DNA of 37,407 nucleotides from Aeromicrobium sp. (GTDB taxonomy: Bacteria; Actinomycetota; Actinomycetes; Propionibacteriales; Nocardioidaceae). The notes under the pieces are model-generated. The model worked only from the letters and a program-made list of their open reading frames with translations, made no database searches and was not told the origin of the DNA. The stretch lies in assembly GCA_014377785.1 (NCBI GenBank), contig JACMOZ010000516.1, positions 1-37,407 of the forward strand, given 5' to 3'. The position numbers and the translations under genes are program-made. Positions 1-8,692 of the stretch are shown in pieces. Position 1 is the stretch's first letter, and every line of letters starts with the position of its first letter.

Positions 1-62
1 GCCCCCCCGCGCCCGGGGGGCGACAGCAAGGGCCCCCCCCCCCCCCCCCCCCCCCCGCCCCC
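1..62. other. GC-only low-complexity edge with a 24-base C run
   Basis: The first 62 bases are almost entirely G and C, with 24 consecutive C at 33-56. No gene reads through it. A homopolymer this long right at the window edge looks like a contig end or polishing artefact rather than biology, so I assign no function. Confidence 0.8.
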
Positions 63-92
63 TTCTCACGTTCCCGTCGGGTGCATCCCAGT

Positions 93-180
93 CGAGTGGC
101 GCAGTTTCGGCGTACTCTGCCTCACCGCAAACCCCGAAATTGCGCCACCCGCGGGCGAAATTGCGCCGCTTGCGGGCGAT
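93..180. repeat. Degenerate palindromic intergenic repeat (REP-like)
   Basis: The 18-base arm at 93-110 (CGAGTGGCGCAGTTTCGG) pairs with 134-151 at 16 of 18 positions, and a further partial copy, GCGAAATTGCGCCGC, lies at 155-169. The same core is seen in the perfect palindrome at 11368-11425, so this is a dispersed family in this genome. It sits just upstream of the first gene, and the upstream extension of that gene's reading frame runs through it, which argues for the later start at 201. Confidence 0.6.
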
Positions 181-200
181 CAGATGCCAGAATTGGTGGT

Positions 201-776
201 ATGACGCAAACGATTGGCGTGTTGCTGGCGGCCGGAGCGGGCATCCGGATGGGTCAACCCAAGGCCACCGTGTTGGGCTCGAACGGCCTTCCCTGGGTGG
301 TGTCATCGGCGCGCACACTCACGGCGGGTGGATGCGCCGAAACGGTGGTCGTCGTCGGCGCCGCAGCCGACGAAGCCCGTGAACTGTTGGCCGATGAACC
401 CGTCACTATCGTCGAATCGGCCTGCTGGAACGACGGCATGGGGTCATCCCTGAGCGCCGGGTTGACCGCGATCGAGTCGCTTCGGGGCGATGCTGTCCTT
501 ATCCATCTCGTCGACCTTCCCGATGTGGGGCCCGATGTCGTGCGCCGACTGCTCGACTTGTCGGCCCCCGACGTGTTGGCACGGGCCTCCTATGGACACG
601 GGCCCGGCCACCCGGTTCTCATAGGCCGCGAACATTGGCGCGCGATCGCCGGCGAAGCCACCGGCGACAGCGGTGCGCGCCGTTATCTGCAACGCCATAG
701 CGTCCTTGACGTCGACTGCTCCGATCTCGCGGCCGGAGTCGACGTCGATGAGGTGCGATCTATGCTTGGCAAATGA
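201..776 (+). CDS. MocA-type molybdenum cofactor nucleotidyltransferase
   Basis: 191-residue member of the MobA-like NTP transferase family. Residues 9-21 give the signature LAAGAGIRMGQPK (family LAAGxGxRMGxxK), which binds the nucleotide triphosphate; the acidic stretch HLVDLPDVGPDVV resembles the metal-binding region of these enzymes. MocA/MobA proteins attach CMP or GMP to molybdopterin, and CO-dehydrogenase-type hydroxylases carry molybdopterin cytosine dinucleotide, so MocA-like cytidylyl transfer fits the coxSLM genes downstream (inference). The frame is open back to 81, but 81-200 lies over an intergenic repeat and has no family similarity, so ATG 201 is preferred. Its stop overlaps the next start by 4 bases, so it is probably the first gene of an operon with coxD, coxE and xdhC. 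Soluble and cytoplasmic. Confidence 0.82.
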   Translation: MTQTIGVLLAAGAGIRMGQPKATVLGSNGLPWVVSSARTLTAGGCAETVVVVGAAADEARELLADEPVTIVESACWNDGMGSSLSAGLTAIESLRGDAVLIHLVDLPDVGPDVVRRLLDLSAPDVLARASYGHGPGHPVLIGREHWRAIAGEATGDSGARRYLQRHSVLDVDCSDLAAGVDVDEVRSMLGK

Positions 777-1651
777 TCGAGGTCAACAACGCGCTCGAAG
801 TCTCCAAGCGTCTGGGTGAGGTGGGTTATCTCGCCGACGAAGGGCTGGCCACGATCACCTATCTCGCCTTGTCGATGCAGCGACCGCTCCTGCTGGAAGG
901 TGAACCCGGAACCGGCAAGACCGCGCTCGCCGAAGCGTTGTCGGAGTTTCTGGACATCCCGCTGATCCGGCTCCAGTGCTATGAAGGAATCGACTCGACC
1001 CAGGCCCTGTATGACTGGGACTTCACCCGTCAGATCCTGCACCTTCGTACGGTCGAGGCGACGGGCACCGCCGGTGATGCCGATGATCTGGAGCAGTCGC
1101 TTTTTGACGAGCGATTCCTGCTGGCCCGTCCCATTCTGCGCGCATTGCGCGAGAGCCCCGCGGTGTTGCTGATCGATGAGATCGACCGGGCCGACGACGA
1201 ATTCGAGGCCTTCCTTCTCGAAGTCCTCTCGACAAATCAGGTGACGATCCCCGAAATTGGCACGATCACGGCGCAGACACCGCCGATCGTCGTGCTGACC
1301 TCCAATCGCACCCGCGAACTTCACGATGCGCTCAAGCGTCGCTGCCTTTATCACTGGATTGACCATCCGGGACTTGCCCGCGAAACCGAGATCGTACGAA
1401 CGCGTCTGCCCCAGGTTGCCGACAAACTGGCTCAACAGGTCGTCGAAGTTGTCCAGAAACTGCGCGCCGGCAACGACATGCTCAAGCCGCCGGGGGTCGC
1501 CGAGACGCTCGACTGGGCGCGGGCCCTCCACCAACTCGGTTGCGGCGAACTCGACCTCGAGTCGGCGGCTGCGACGATCGGCGCGGTATGCAAGTACCGC
1601 GAAGACACCGATCGGGTGCGCAATGCACTCGACAAGATGCTCACGGCCTGA
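773..1651 (+). CDS. coxD: CoxD-like MoxR-family AAA+ ATPase
   Basis: 292-residue AAA+ ATPase of the MoxR/CoxD type. Walker A is GEPGTGKT at residues 43-50, Walker B is LLIDEID at about 132-138, and a sensor-1 Asn lies in VVLTSNRTREL near residue 178. The C-terminal helical lid is present, so the protein is full length. In carboxidotrophs CoxD is a membrane-associated chaperone that works with CoxE and CoxF to mature the active-site metal cluster of CO dehydrogenase. Here it is followed 2 bases later by a VWA protein, the usual MoxR-VWA pairing. The start ATG overlaps the mocA-like stop (ATGA), implying translational coupling. The gene symbol follows context and motifs; biochemical equivalence to CoxD is inferred. 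Confidence 0.85.
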   Translation: MIEVNNALEVSKRLGEVGYLADEGLATITYLALSMQRPLLLEGEPGTGKTALAEALSEFLDIPLIRLQCYEGIDSTQALYDWDFTRQILHLRTVEATGTAGDADDLEQSLFDERFLLARPILRALRESPAVLLIDEIDRADDEFEAFLLEVLSTNQVTIPEIGTITAQTPPIVVLTSNRTRELHDALKRRCLYHWIDHPGLARETEIVRTRLPQVADKLAQQVVEVVQKLRAGNDMLKPPGVAETLDWARALHQLGCGELDLESAAATIGAVCKYREDTDRVRNALDKMLTA

Positions 1652-1653
1652 CC

Positions 1654-2778
1654 ATGACCGCCGCTCCAACCGACATCAGCACCGACGGAGCCGTCGGCGC
1701 TTTCGTGGCATTCACCCATGCCTTGCGGGCGGCTGGACTGTCGATCGGCCCCGACCGGGCGCAGTCCTTTCTCGATGCCACCGCGCGGCTCGATGCGGGG
1801 GAGCGGCGCCACGCTTATTGGGCGGGACGCGCCACACTCTGTAGCGGCGCCGATGACTTCATAGTTTATGACAAAACTTTCGAGCGTTGGTTCACGGCCG
1901 AAGACCGTAAGCCGGCCGAGTTGCCACAGGTTCCCACGCGCTATGTCACGCAGGCCGAGATCGGTGCCGAGGGCGACGGCGGGGAGGCGTCAGAAAATCG
2001 CCTCGTGGCGGTGCTCGCCAGCGCCGAGGACGTACTGCGGCATCGTGATATTGCGGGGCTTTCGGGGATCGAGCGCCAGCATCTGTCCCGGCTCTTTGCG
2101 GGCCTCGACGTCACGCCCCCGCTTCGCCGCAGCCGGCGCCGGACCCGCTATCGGCGCGGTGATATCGACCCGGCCCGCACCGTACGCGATCAATTGCGAC
2201 GGGCCGGCGAACCCGGACCGTTGCGCTATCGCCGCGAACAGCAACGAACCCGTCGCATAGTCCTGTTGATCGACGTTTCCGGCTCGATGGAAGCCTATGC
2301 GGACAGCCTGTTGCGCCTTGCCCATCGTGTGGTGTCGGCCGCTCCCCGCTCGACCGAGGTTTTCACCCTTGGCACCCGCCTGACCAGGGTGACGGCTGCA
2401 TTGCGAATCAAGGATCCCGATGACGCTCTGCGAGTCGCCGGCCAGGCCGTACCCGACTGGTCCGGAGGCACCCGGCTCGGCGAAACGCTTCGCGCCTTCG
2501 TCGACAGGTGGGGACAGCGCGGCGTCGCTCGCGGCTCCGTCATCGTCATCGCGAGCGACGGTTGGGAACGCGGCGATACGGCGTTGCTCGGCGAACAGGT
2601 TCACCGGCTCCAGCGGCTCGCCCACCTCGTCCTCTGGTCCAATCCACACCGCGGCAAAGCCGGTTATGCCCCCATCCAGGGTGGGATCGCTGCCGTGCTG
2701 CCCTACCTCGACCAACTCGTCGCCGGCCATTCGCTGGACGCTTTCGCCGAACTCCTGGAGTTGATATCCGATGCGTGA
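1654..2778 (+). CDS. coxE: CoxE-like von Willebrand factor A domain protein
   Basis: 374-residue VWA-domain protein of the CoxE family. An N-terminal helical region is followed by a very basic linker (about 156-200, rich in Arg) and a VWA domain with the MIDAS motif DVSGS at residues 207-211; a second metal-contact region is the SGGT of PDWSGGTRLGE. CoxE partners with a MoxR ATPase, here encoded immediately upstream, in maturation of molybdenum hydroxylases. The frame is open upstream to 1540 inside coxD, but ATG 1654 lies 2 bases after the coxD stop and gives a normal N-terminus. It overlaps xdhC by 8 bases. No signal peptide or membrane segment is seen, so it is cytoplasmic. Confidence 0.85.
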   Translation: MTAAPTDISTDGAVGAFVAFTHALRAAGLSIGPDRAQSFLDATARLDAGERRHAYWAGRATLCSGADDFIVYDKTFERWFTAEDRKPAELPQVPTRYVTQAEIGAEGDGGEASENRLVAVLASAEDVLRHRDIAGLSGIERQHLSRLFAGLDVTPPLRRSRRRTRYRRGDIDPARTVRDQLRRAGEPGPLRYRREQQRTRRIVLLIDVSGSMEAYADSLLRLAHRVVSAAPRSTEVFTLGTRLTRVTAALRIKDPDDALRVAGQAVPDWSGGTRLGETLRAFVDRWGQRGVARGSVIVIASDGWERGDTALLGEQVHRLQRLAHLVLWSNPHRGKAGYAPIQGGIAAVLPYLDQLVAGHSLDAFAELLELISDA

Positions 2779-3934
2779 CGTCCTCACCGAATTGTTTGAA
2801 TCGTGGGAAGCAGGTGACACGGTCGGCATGGCGACGGTCGTGCAGTCCATCCGGTCCGCGCCTCGTCCTCCCGGTGCGTCGATGCTGGTCGTGGCTGACG
2901 GCACGGTGTCAGGATCGGTGTCCGGAGGCTGTGTAGAAGGTGCCGTCTACGAATTGGCCCAAGAGGTCGTCGCAGAAGGCATCCCGACCCTCAAACGTTA
3001 TGGCTTCAGCGACGACGAAGCGTTCGCCGTCGGACTGACTTGCGGAGGCATCATCGACGTCTTCGTCGAGCCGGTTTCGCAGCAGACGTTCCCCGAACTC
3101 GCCGACATCGCCGCCGACATCCGTGCCGGCAAACCCGTCGCGGTCGCCACCGTCATCGAACATCCCGACGCCGCCTGGCTCGGGCGCCGGCTCATAGTCC
3201 GACCCGATGCAGTCCAGGGAAGCCTCGGGCTTAAACGCGCCGACGATGCTGTCGCCGATGACGTGGGCGGGCTGCTCGCCGCGGGTTCGACGTCGATCCT
3301 GACCTACGGTCCGCAAGGCGAACGCATGGACACGGGTATGCGGGTCTTCGTCAACTCTTTTCAACCGCAACCGCGCATGATCGTGTTCGGTGCCATCGAC
3401 TTCGCGGCCGCCGTCGCGAGACAGGGAGCCTTCCTCGGTTATCACGTCACCGTGTGTGATGCGCGCCCCGTTTTCACGACCAAGGCCAGGTTCCCGCAAG
3501 CCGATGAGGTTGTTGTCTCCTGGCCGCATCATTACCTGCAAAAAGAACTTGACGCGAAGCGCATCGACAACCGTACGGTGATCTGCGTCCTCACCCACGA
3601 CCCGAAGTTCGACGTCCCCGTGCTCGACCTGGCCCTTCGGATCGATGGCGACCGGCAACCGGCCTACATCGGGGCGATGGGTTCGCGGGTCACCCACGAC
3701 GACCGGCTCATCCGGCTCAAGGAAGTTGGGCTGACCGATCAAAATCTGGCTCGTCTTTCGAGCCCGATCGGCCTCGATCTGGGCGGCAGAACTCCCGAGG
3801 AGACAGCGGTCTCCGTCGCCGCGGAGATCATTGCGCTGCGTTGGGGCGGCGGCGGCGGCCGGCTCAGCGAAATTGACCGCCGTGTGCACCACAGCCGGAC
3901 CGCCGCCGAAGACGTCGATCGCCTTGCAACCTGA
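2771..3934 (+). CDS. XdhC/CoxF-type molybdenum hydroxylase maturation factor
   Basis: 387-residue protein with the two-part XdhC architecture. The N-terminal XdhC/CoxI domain contains GSVSGGCVEGAVYE, a hallmark of the family with a conserved Cys. The C-terminal Rossmann-like domain begins at IVFGAIDFAAAVAR and continues through VTVCDARPVF and YIGAMGSRVTHDDR. XdhC proteins bind molybdenum cofactor, help its sulfuration and deliver it to the apo-enzyme. It ends the maturation operon (mocA, coxD, coxE, xdhC) and lies directly before coxS. Whether it corresponds to CoxF or CoxI of Oligotropha cannot be settled here, so no symbol is given. The C-terminus (GGGGGRLSE onward) is a Gly-rich tail. Confidence 0.85.
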   Translation: MRDVLTELFESWEAGDTVGMATVVQSIRSAPRPPGASMLVVADGTVSGSVSGGCVEGAVYELAQEVVAEGIPTLKRYGFSDDEAFAVGLTCGGIIDVFVEPVSQQTFPELADIAADIRAGKPVAVATVIEHPDAAWLGRRLIVRPDAVQGSLGLKRADDAVADDVGGLLAAGSTSILTYGPQGERMDTGMRVFVNSFQPQPRMIVFGAIDFAAAVARQGAFLGYHVTVCDARPVFTTKARFPQADEVVVSWPHHYLQKELDAKRIDNRTVICVLTHDPKFDVPVLDLALRIDGDRQPAYIGAMGSRVTHDDRLIRLKEVGLTDQNLARLSSPIGLDLGGRTPEETAVSVAAEIIALRWGGGGGRLSEIDRRVHHSRTAAEDVDRLAT

Positions 3935-3951
3935 GTGCAACCCTGCCCGTG

Positions 3952-3980
3952 TTGTGACCTCTGTCACAGCGGTGTATACC
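3952..3980 (+). promoter_or_regulatory. Promoter of coxSLMG with overlapping CRP/GlxR-like operator
   Basis: TGTGACCTCTGTCACA at 3953-3968 matches the CRP-family consensus TGTGA-N6-TCACA in every defined position. A plausible sigma-70-type promoter is superimposed: -35 TTGTGA at 3952-3957, a 17-base spacer, and -10 TATACC at 3975-3980, predicting a start near 3987 and a leader of about 28 bases before the coxS ribosome site (GGGAG). The palindrome covers the -35 box and spacer, a position more typical of repression than activation (inference). Confidence 0.65.
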
Positions 3981-4014
3981 TGAAACCCCAGCATCGAACG
4001 AACGGGAGCATTTC

Positions 4015-4506
4015 ATGGCACGCACCACCATCACCGTGAACGTCGACAAGGTGGATTACACCGATGATGTTGAACCGAGGATGCTGCTGGTGCAGTACTT
4101 ACGCGAAAGCCTTGGCAAGACCGGCACCCTGATCGGTTGCGACACCAGTAATTGCGGCGCCTGCACCGTGCACCTCGACGGTATGAGCGTGAAATCGTGC
4201 ACGATGTTCGCGGTTCAGGCCGACGGCCATGAGGTCACCACGATCGAGGGCCTCGCCGAAAACGGCGAACTCCACCCCATGCAGGCGGCGTTCCACGAAT
4301 GCCATGCGCTGCAATGCGGATTTTGCACACCGGGAATGATCATGCAATCGATCGACCTGCTCAAGGAACACCCGGACCCGGACGAAAAAACGGTGCGCGA
4401 AGGCCTTGAAGGCAATTTGTGTCGCTGCACGGGTTATCAAAACATTGTCAAGGCTGTGCAGACCGCCGCCAAGGCCACCGCCACATCCGAGGGGAGCGCG
4501 TCATGA
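4015..4506 (+). CDS. coxS: Molybdenum hydroxylase small subunit, [2Fe-2S] (CoxS)
   Basis: 163-residue iron-sulfur subunit. The plant-ferredoxin-type cluster is bound by C42, C47 and C50 ([10 protein letters not shown]) and C62. The second, helical cluster domain has C101-G-F-C104 (CGFCTPGM) and C136-R-C138 (CRCTGYQ). All eight expected cysteines are present, so both clusters should assemble and carry electrons from the molybdenum centre in CoxL to the FAD in CoxM. Ribosome site GGGAG precedes the ATG. Its stop overlaps the coxL start by 4 bases (ATGA). It is the first structural gene after the CRP-like promoter, and the order S-L-M is that of form II CO-dehydrogenase-like enzymes. Confidence 0.93.
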   Translation: MARTTITVNVDKVDYTDDVEPRMLLVQYLRESLGKTGTLIGCDTSNCGACTVHLDGMSVKSCTMFAVQADGHEVTTIEGLAENGELHPMQAAFHECHALQCGFCTPGMIMQSIDLLKEHPDPDEKTVREGLEGNLCRCTGYQNIVKAVQTAAKATATSEGSAS

Positions 4507-6980
4507 CCGTCACCGAGATCGGCCCAGAAATTGGTAGAGCCCGCCGGCGCAAGGAAGACCAACGACTCATCACCGGGCGCACACGCTACACCGATAATAT
4601 GGTGCTTCCCGGCATGCTCCACCTCGCCGTCGTGCGAAGCCCGTTCGCGCACGCCACGATCACGTCCATCAACGTTGATGACGCCAAGGCGTCGCCCGGT
4701 GTCGTCGCGATCATCACCGGCAAAGACATCGCCGACGAACAAGGCAGCCTGCCGTGCGCCTGGCCGATCACCCCTGATCAGAAAGCCCCTCCGCATCCGT
4801 CCATCGCCGTCGATCACGTCGCCTTCGCCGGTGAAATCGTGGCGTGCATCATCGCTCGTACGGCGGCCGCCGCGCGCGATGCGATCGAACTCGTCGACGT
4901 CGACTACGACGAATTGCCCGTCGTCCTCGACCTCGAAGAGGCCCTGACCGACAGCAATTTCGCTCACCCCGATCTCGGCACCAACCTCTCGGCGACCTGG
5001 GTCTTCGACTCAGGCGATGCGGGCACCGGTGGCGATGCGGTCAAGGCCATCGCCGATGCCGAAGTCGTCATCGAGCGCACTTATTATCAGCAGCGTGTCA
5101 TCCCCGCGTTCATGGAGCCACGATCGACGGTTGTCGATCCCACCGGCGAACAGATCACTATGTGGTCGGCAACCCAGATCCCGCACATCCTGCGGCTCAT
5201 GTTGGCACTGACTCTGGGCATCTCCGAGTCCAAGGTCCGCGTCATCGCTCCCGACGTGGGCGGCGGGTTCGGCGGCAAGCTTCAGGTCACGCCCGAAGAG
5301 GTCATCACCATGCTGGCTGCCCGGCGCACAGGCAAGCCCTGCAAATACACTGAGACGCGCAGCGAATCGCTGATGGCGGCGCACCATGGCCGTGCCCAGG
5401 TTCAAAGGCTCAAACTGTCGGCGACAAAAGACGGCATCCTCACCGGCCTCGACGTGCGGCTTCTGGCAGACATGGGTGCATATCTGGGCATCGTCGGGCC
5501 GGGCGTGCCGATCCTCGGTGCGTTCATGTACAACTCGATCTACAAGTTCCCGGCTTACCGTTTCGAGTGCAAAAATCTCTTCACCAACAAGGCGTGGACC
5601 GATGCCTATCGCGGCGCGGGCCGGCCGGAGGCGACATACGCTATCGAACGGCTGATGGACGATCTTGCCGCCGAGCTTGACATGGATCCGATGGAGTTGC
5701 GACGCAAGAACTGGATCACGCACGAGGAGTTCCCGTTCACGACTGTCTGCGGTCTCGAATACGATTCGGGCAATTATGAAGCGGCGACCGACAAGGCGAT
5801 GGAGCTGTTCGGTTACGACGAGTTGCGGGCCGAGCAGAAGACTCGCCGCGATGCGGGGGACCGGGTCCAACTCGGGTTGGGCATCTCCACGTTCACCGAA
5901 ATGTGCGGGCTCGCGCCCTCACGAGTTTTGGGCTCACTCGACTATGGGGCGGGCGGCTGGGAATACGCGCAGGTGCGGGTACTGCCGACCGGCAATGTCG
6001 AAGTCGTCACCGGTGTGAGCGGTCATGGTCAGGGCCACGAAACGGCGTGGAGTCAGATCGTCGCCGACCGACTCGGAGTGCCATTCGACAACATCGAAAT
6101 CCTTCACGGCGACACTCAGGTTGCCCAAAAGGGCATGGACACTTACGGTTCGCGTTCGTTGGCTGTCGGCGGTATGGCGGTCGTCGCCGCTGCCGACAAG
6201 GTGATTGAGAAGGCCCGCACCGTTGCGGCGCACCTGCTGGAAGCCAACCGTGACGACATCGAATTCGAGGCGGGCAAGTTCTCGGTCAAGGGCACCGACC
6301 AGGGACTGACTCTCGGCGAGATTTCGCTGGCGACGTTTGCCGGCCACAATTTGCCCGATGGTTTCGAGCCCAGTCTCGATTCGGATGCAACCTACGATCC
6401 CTCGAACTTCTCGTTCCCTCACGGCACCCACTTGGCGGCGATGGAGATCGATACCGAGACCGGCGAGGCCACGTTGCGCAAATACGTGTGCGTCGACGAC
6501 ATCGGCAACGTCATCAACCCGATGATCGTCGAAGGGCAAGTCCATGGCGGCCTCGTCCAGGGCATCGCGCAGGCGTTGTTCGAGGAAGCGGTCTACGACG
6601 ATGCGGGCACTCTCGTGACGGGGTCGTTTGTCGATTACCTGGTTCCGAGTGCGGCCGACCTACCGTCTTTCACCACCGACCGGACCGAGACACCGGCGAC
6701 ATCCAATGCGCTTGGCGTCAAGGGTGTCGGCGAGGCGGGTTGCATTGCATCAACGCCGGCGATTGTCAATGGCGTGATCGACGCGCTGCGGCATCTCGGC
6801 GTCACCGACATGAAGATGCCGTGTTCGCCATTCCGCGTATGGAGCACTCTCCAGGAGGCTGCGAGTTCGGGAGGATCGACCGGCGTCGCCGGGGATCCGC
6901 CGGCCGATGTCCATCCGATGAGCGCAGCGCAAACCGACACCAATTCGAGTGGTTCCCTTCCGACAGGAGATGTTCAGTGA
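4503..6980 (+). CDS. coxL: Molybdenum hydroxylase large subunit, form II CoxL-like
   Basis: 825-residue molybdopterin-binding catalytic subunit. GGGFGGK marks the cofactor-binding region, and the likely catalytic base is Glu744 in KGVGEAG. The active-site loop at 368-374 reads AYRGAGR, the signature of form II CoxL-like proteins, rather than AYXCSFR of true form I CO dehydrogenase, whose Cys holds copper. Copper-dependent CO oxidation is therefore not expected; form II substrates are generally unproven. The frame is open upstream to 4419 inside coxS, but ATG 4503 overlaps the coxS stop as ATGA and begins with a normal N-terminus. The last 40 or so residues form a Gly/Ser/Thr/Asp-rich tail beyond the usual C-terminus. 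Confidence 0.92.
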   Translation: MTVTEIGPEIGRARRRKEDQRLITGRTRYTDNMVLPGMLHLAVVRSPFAHATITSINVDDAKASPGVVAIITGKDIADEQGSLPCAWPITPDQKAPPHPSIAVDHVAFAGEIVACIIARTAAAARDAIELVDVDYDELPVVLDLEEALTDSNFAHPDLGTNLSATWVFDSGDAGTGGDAVKAIADAEVVIERTYYQQRVIPAFMEPRSTVVDPTGEQITMWSATQIPHILRLMLALTLGISESKVRVIAPDVGGGFGGKLQVTPEEVITMLAARRTGKPCKYTETRSESLMAAHHGRAQVQRLKLSATKDGILTGLDVRLLADMGAYLGIVGPGVPILGAFMYNSIYKFPAYRFECKNLFTNKAWTDAYRGAGRPEATYAIERLMDDLAAELDMDPMELRRKNWITHEEFPFTTVCGLEYDSGNYEAATDKAMELFGYDELRAEQKTRRDAGDRVQLGLGISTFTEMCGLAPSRVLGSLDYGAGGWEYAQVRVLPTGNVEVVTGVSGHGQGHETAWSQIVADRLGVPFDNIEILHGDTQVAQKGMDTYGSRSLAVGGMAVVAAADKVIEKARTVAAHLLEANRDDIEFEAGKFSVKGTDQGLTLGEISLATFAGHNLPDGFEPSLDSDATYDPSNFSFPHGTHLAAMEIDTETGEATLRKYVCVDDIGNVINPMIVEGQVHGGLVQGIAQALFEEAVYDDAGTLVTGSFVDYLVPSAADLPSFTTDRTETPATSNALGVKGVGEAGCIASTPAIVNGVIDALRHLGVTDMKMPCSPFRVWSTLQEAASSGGSTGVAGDPPADVHPMSAAQTDTNSSGSLPTGDVQ

Positions 6981-7831
6981 TCCCCGCAGCGTTCGACTAT
7001 GCGGCCCCGACGACTCTCGAGGAGGCGCTGACCTTGCTCGCGCAGGCCGGCGACGAAGGCAAGATCCTGGCCGGCGGCCAAAGCCTCATCCCGGTGCTGA
7101 AACTGCGCCTCGCGGCACCGGAACACCTCATCGACCTTGGCAAGATCGACGGTCTCAACGGCATCAGCGAAGATGGCGACGCCTTGGTGATCGGGGCAAT
7201 GACTCCGCACCATGTGGTGGCCTCCGATCCCCTGGTCGCCCGGCATGCGGGTCTCATCCAGAAGGCGACGCAGACCGTTGCCGACCCGCAGGTGCGCCAC
7301 CGTGGCACCTTCGGCGGTGCCCTTGTGCACGCCGATCCGGCCGGCGACCTGCCCGCACCGGCCTTGGCACTCGAGGCCGAATTCGTGATCGCCGGTCCCG
7401 GCGGCACACGTACCGTGTCGGCGGCCGACTTTTTCCAGGGACTGTTCACCACGGCTGTCGGTGAAGACGAGATCCTGACCCAGGTCCGCATCCCCAAGAC
7501 GACCGGTTGGGGTTCGGATTATCAGAAGTTCACCCGCGTCGCTCAGCAGTGGTCGATCGTCGGCATTGCCGCGGCGATCCGGGTCGAAGGTGGCGCGATT
7601 GCCGAAGCGCGGATCGGCTTGACCAATATGGGTTCGGTTCCGATCCGGGCCACCGCTGTCGAACAGGCCCTGGTCGGTTGCGCGCTCGAGGAAGCTGCCG
7701 TCAAGGCGGCGACAGCCTCGGCCGCCGAGGGCACAAACCCTCCCAGCGACACCAACGGTGATGCCAATTTCCGGCGTCATCTGGCCGGAGTCCTCACGGC
7801 TCGTGCCGTGCTGAAAGCCGGAGCGAACTGA
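6977..7831 (+). CDS. coxM: Molybdenum hydroxylase FAD subunit (CoxM)
   Basis: 284-residue FAD-binding subunit of the CO dehydrogenase/xanthine dehydrogenase family. FAD motifs are AGGQS at residues 32-36 and TFGG at 111-114, matching in position the AGGHS and TIGG motifs known for CoxM. It accepts electrons from the CoxS clusters and passes them to a quinone or other acceptor. The frame is open far upstream into coxL, but the GTG at 6977 overlaps the coxL stop (GTGA), has AGGAGA 6 bases before it and starts at [10 protein letters not shown], the normal N-terminus. The stop overlaps the coxG start by one base (TGATG), so coxS-L-M-G are translationally coupled. Confidence 0.92.
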   Translation: MIPAAFDYAAPTTLEEALTLLAQAGDEGKILAGGQSLIPVLKLRLAAPEHLIDLGKIDGLNGISEDGDALVIGAMTPHHVVASDPLVARHAGLIQKATQTVADPQVRHRGTFGGALVHADPAGDLPAPALALEAEFVIAGPGGTRTVSAADFFQGLFTTAVGEDEILTQVRIPKTTGWGSDYQKFTRVAQQWSIVGIAAAIRVEGGAIAEARIGLTNMGSVPIRATAVEQALVGCALEEAAVKAATASAAEGTNPPSDTNGDANFRRHLAGVLTARAVLKAGAN

Positions 7832-8541
7832 TGGAGCTGGTCCATCGCTTCACCGTGCCAGCTTCGATCGAGGTCACATGGGCCGCCTTCAACGATCTCG
7901 AAGGTGTCGCCCCATGTTTTCCGGGTGCGACGTTGGCATCGGTTGAAGGCGATGACTTCACCGGCTCGGTCAAGGTCAAACTCGGCCCGATCGCGATGCT
8001 GTACAACGGCACCGGCCGCTTCGTAGAGCGTGATGAAGTCAATCACCGTGCCGTGATCGAGGCGAAGGGCAAGGACAAACGAGGCAACGGCACGGCGGGG
8101 GCGACTGTCATCGCTCAACTCACGCCCGACGGCACCGGGACAGCGGTGGAGGTCACCACCGATTTGTCGATCACCGGCAAACCGGCGCAATTCGGCCGCG
8201 GAGTCATTCAGGATGTCAGTGACAAACTGCTCGGTATTTTCGTCGACTGTATCGCCGCCAAATTGGGGCCGGAAGGCGAATCGGGGACCGAACCCACGCC
8301 GGCCGCGGAAAATCCCGGAGCATCGACTGCCGGCGTCCCACTTGTGCCCGGAGCAGCGGCCACCACCGGGATCCCGGTTACGCCCGAGCACGCTCGTGCG
8401 CAACCGACGGCCAAGCCGGTCGAGGCGGCCGAACTCAACCTGTTGTCGACGGTGATGCCCGTCCTGCTCAAGCGTTACGCACTTCCGGTGGCCGCCGTAG
8501 TCGTCGTGATCATCGCCATCATCATCTGGGCCAAGAACTAG
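7831..8541 (+). CDS. coxG: CoxG-like SRPBCC membrane-anchored protein
   Basis: 236-residue CoxG-family protein. Residues 1 to about 150 form the SRPBCC/CoxG domain (MELVHRFTVPASIEVTWAAF start, then FPGATL). A Pro/Ala/Thr-rich linker follows, and a single C-terminal membrane segment, LPVAAVVVVIIAIIIWAKN, ends the protein, making it tail-anchored with the domain in the cytoplasm. CoxG proteins are thought to recruit CO-dehydrogenase-type enzymes to the membrane; for form II systems a role in binding a quinone or lipid-like partner is also possible. It is the last gene of the cox transcript, followed by a GC-rich hairpin. Confidence 0.88.
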   Translation: MELVHRFTVPASIEVTWAAFNDLEGVAPCFPGATLASVEGDDFTGSVKVKLGPIAMLYNGTGRFVERDEVNHRAVIEAKGKDKRGNGTAGATVIAQLTPDGTGTAVEVTTDLSITGKPAQFGRGVIQDVSDKLLGIFVDCIAAKLGPEGESGTEPTPAAENPGASTAGVPLVPGAAATTGIPVTPEHARAQPTAKPVEAAELNLLSTVMPVLLKRYALPVAAVVVVIIAIIIWAKN

Positions 8542-8561
8542 GTAATCCTCCTCACACGAGA

Positions 8562-8594
8562 GCCCCCGGACCGTCCACATGGCGAGACGGGGGC
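8562..8594. terminator. Hairpin terminator after coxG
   Basis: GCCCCCG (8562-8568) pairs with CGGGGGC (8588-8594) around a 19-base loop, 21 bases after the coxG stop. It is followed by CTTTC, not a strong T tract, so termination efficiency is uncertain. Confidence 0.55.
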
Positions 8595-8610
8595 CTTTCG
8601 CGCTCCGTGA

Positions 8611-8676
8611 CTTCATACGGTTGAAGAGCCAACGAAAAACCCCTCGTTGACACACCGACCTGCGGCCACGAACCGC
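8611..8676 (+). promoter_or_regulatory. Structured leader of metQ (riboswitch candidate)
   Basis: Three short helices can form in order: CTTCA/TGAAG (8611-8615 with 8622-8626), CAACG/CGTTG (8630-8634 with 8645-8649) and GCGG/CCGC (8662-8665 with 8673-8676). The last is followed by GTGAAAGGA, which holds the metQ ribosome site. Methionine importers are often under SAM-riboswitch control, but I could not match a known SAM class, so this is only a candidate. Confidence 0.25.
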
Positions 8677-8692
8677 GTGAAAGGAAACATCC

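Noticed and set aside
683-1669. 328-residue minus-strand frame opposite coxD
   Set aside because: Exact antisense of a gene with clear Walker motifs; its translation shows no domain and is a product of GC-rich codon bias.
2909-3994. 361-residue minus-strand frame opposite xdhC
   Set aside because: Shadow of a well-supported XdhC-family gene; rich in Asp, Arg, Gly and His with no recognisable domain.
8647-8652. Perfect TTGACA as a metQ -35 box
   Set aside because: No -10-like sequence at 16-19 bases downstream; the spacing lands on GAACCG, so I do not call a promoter.
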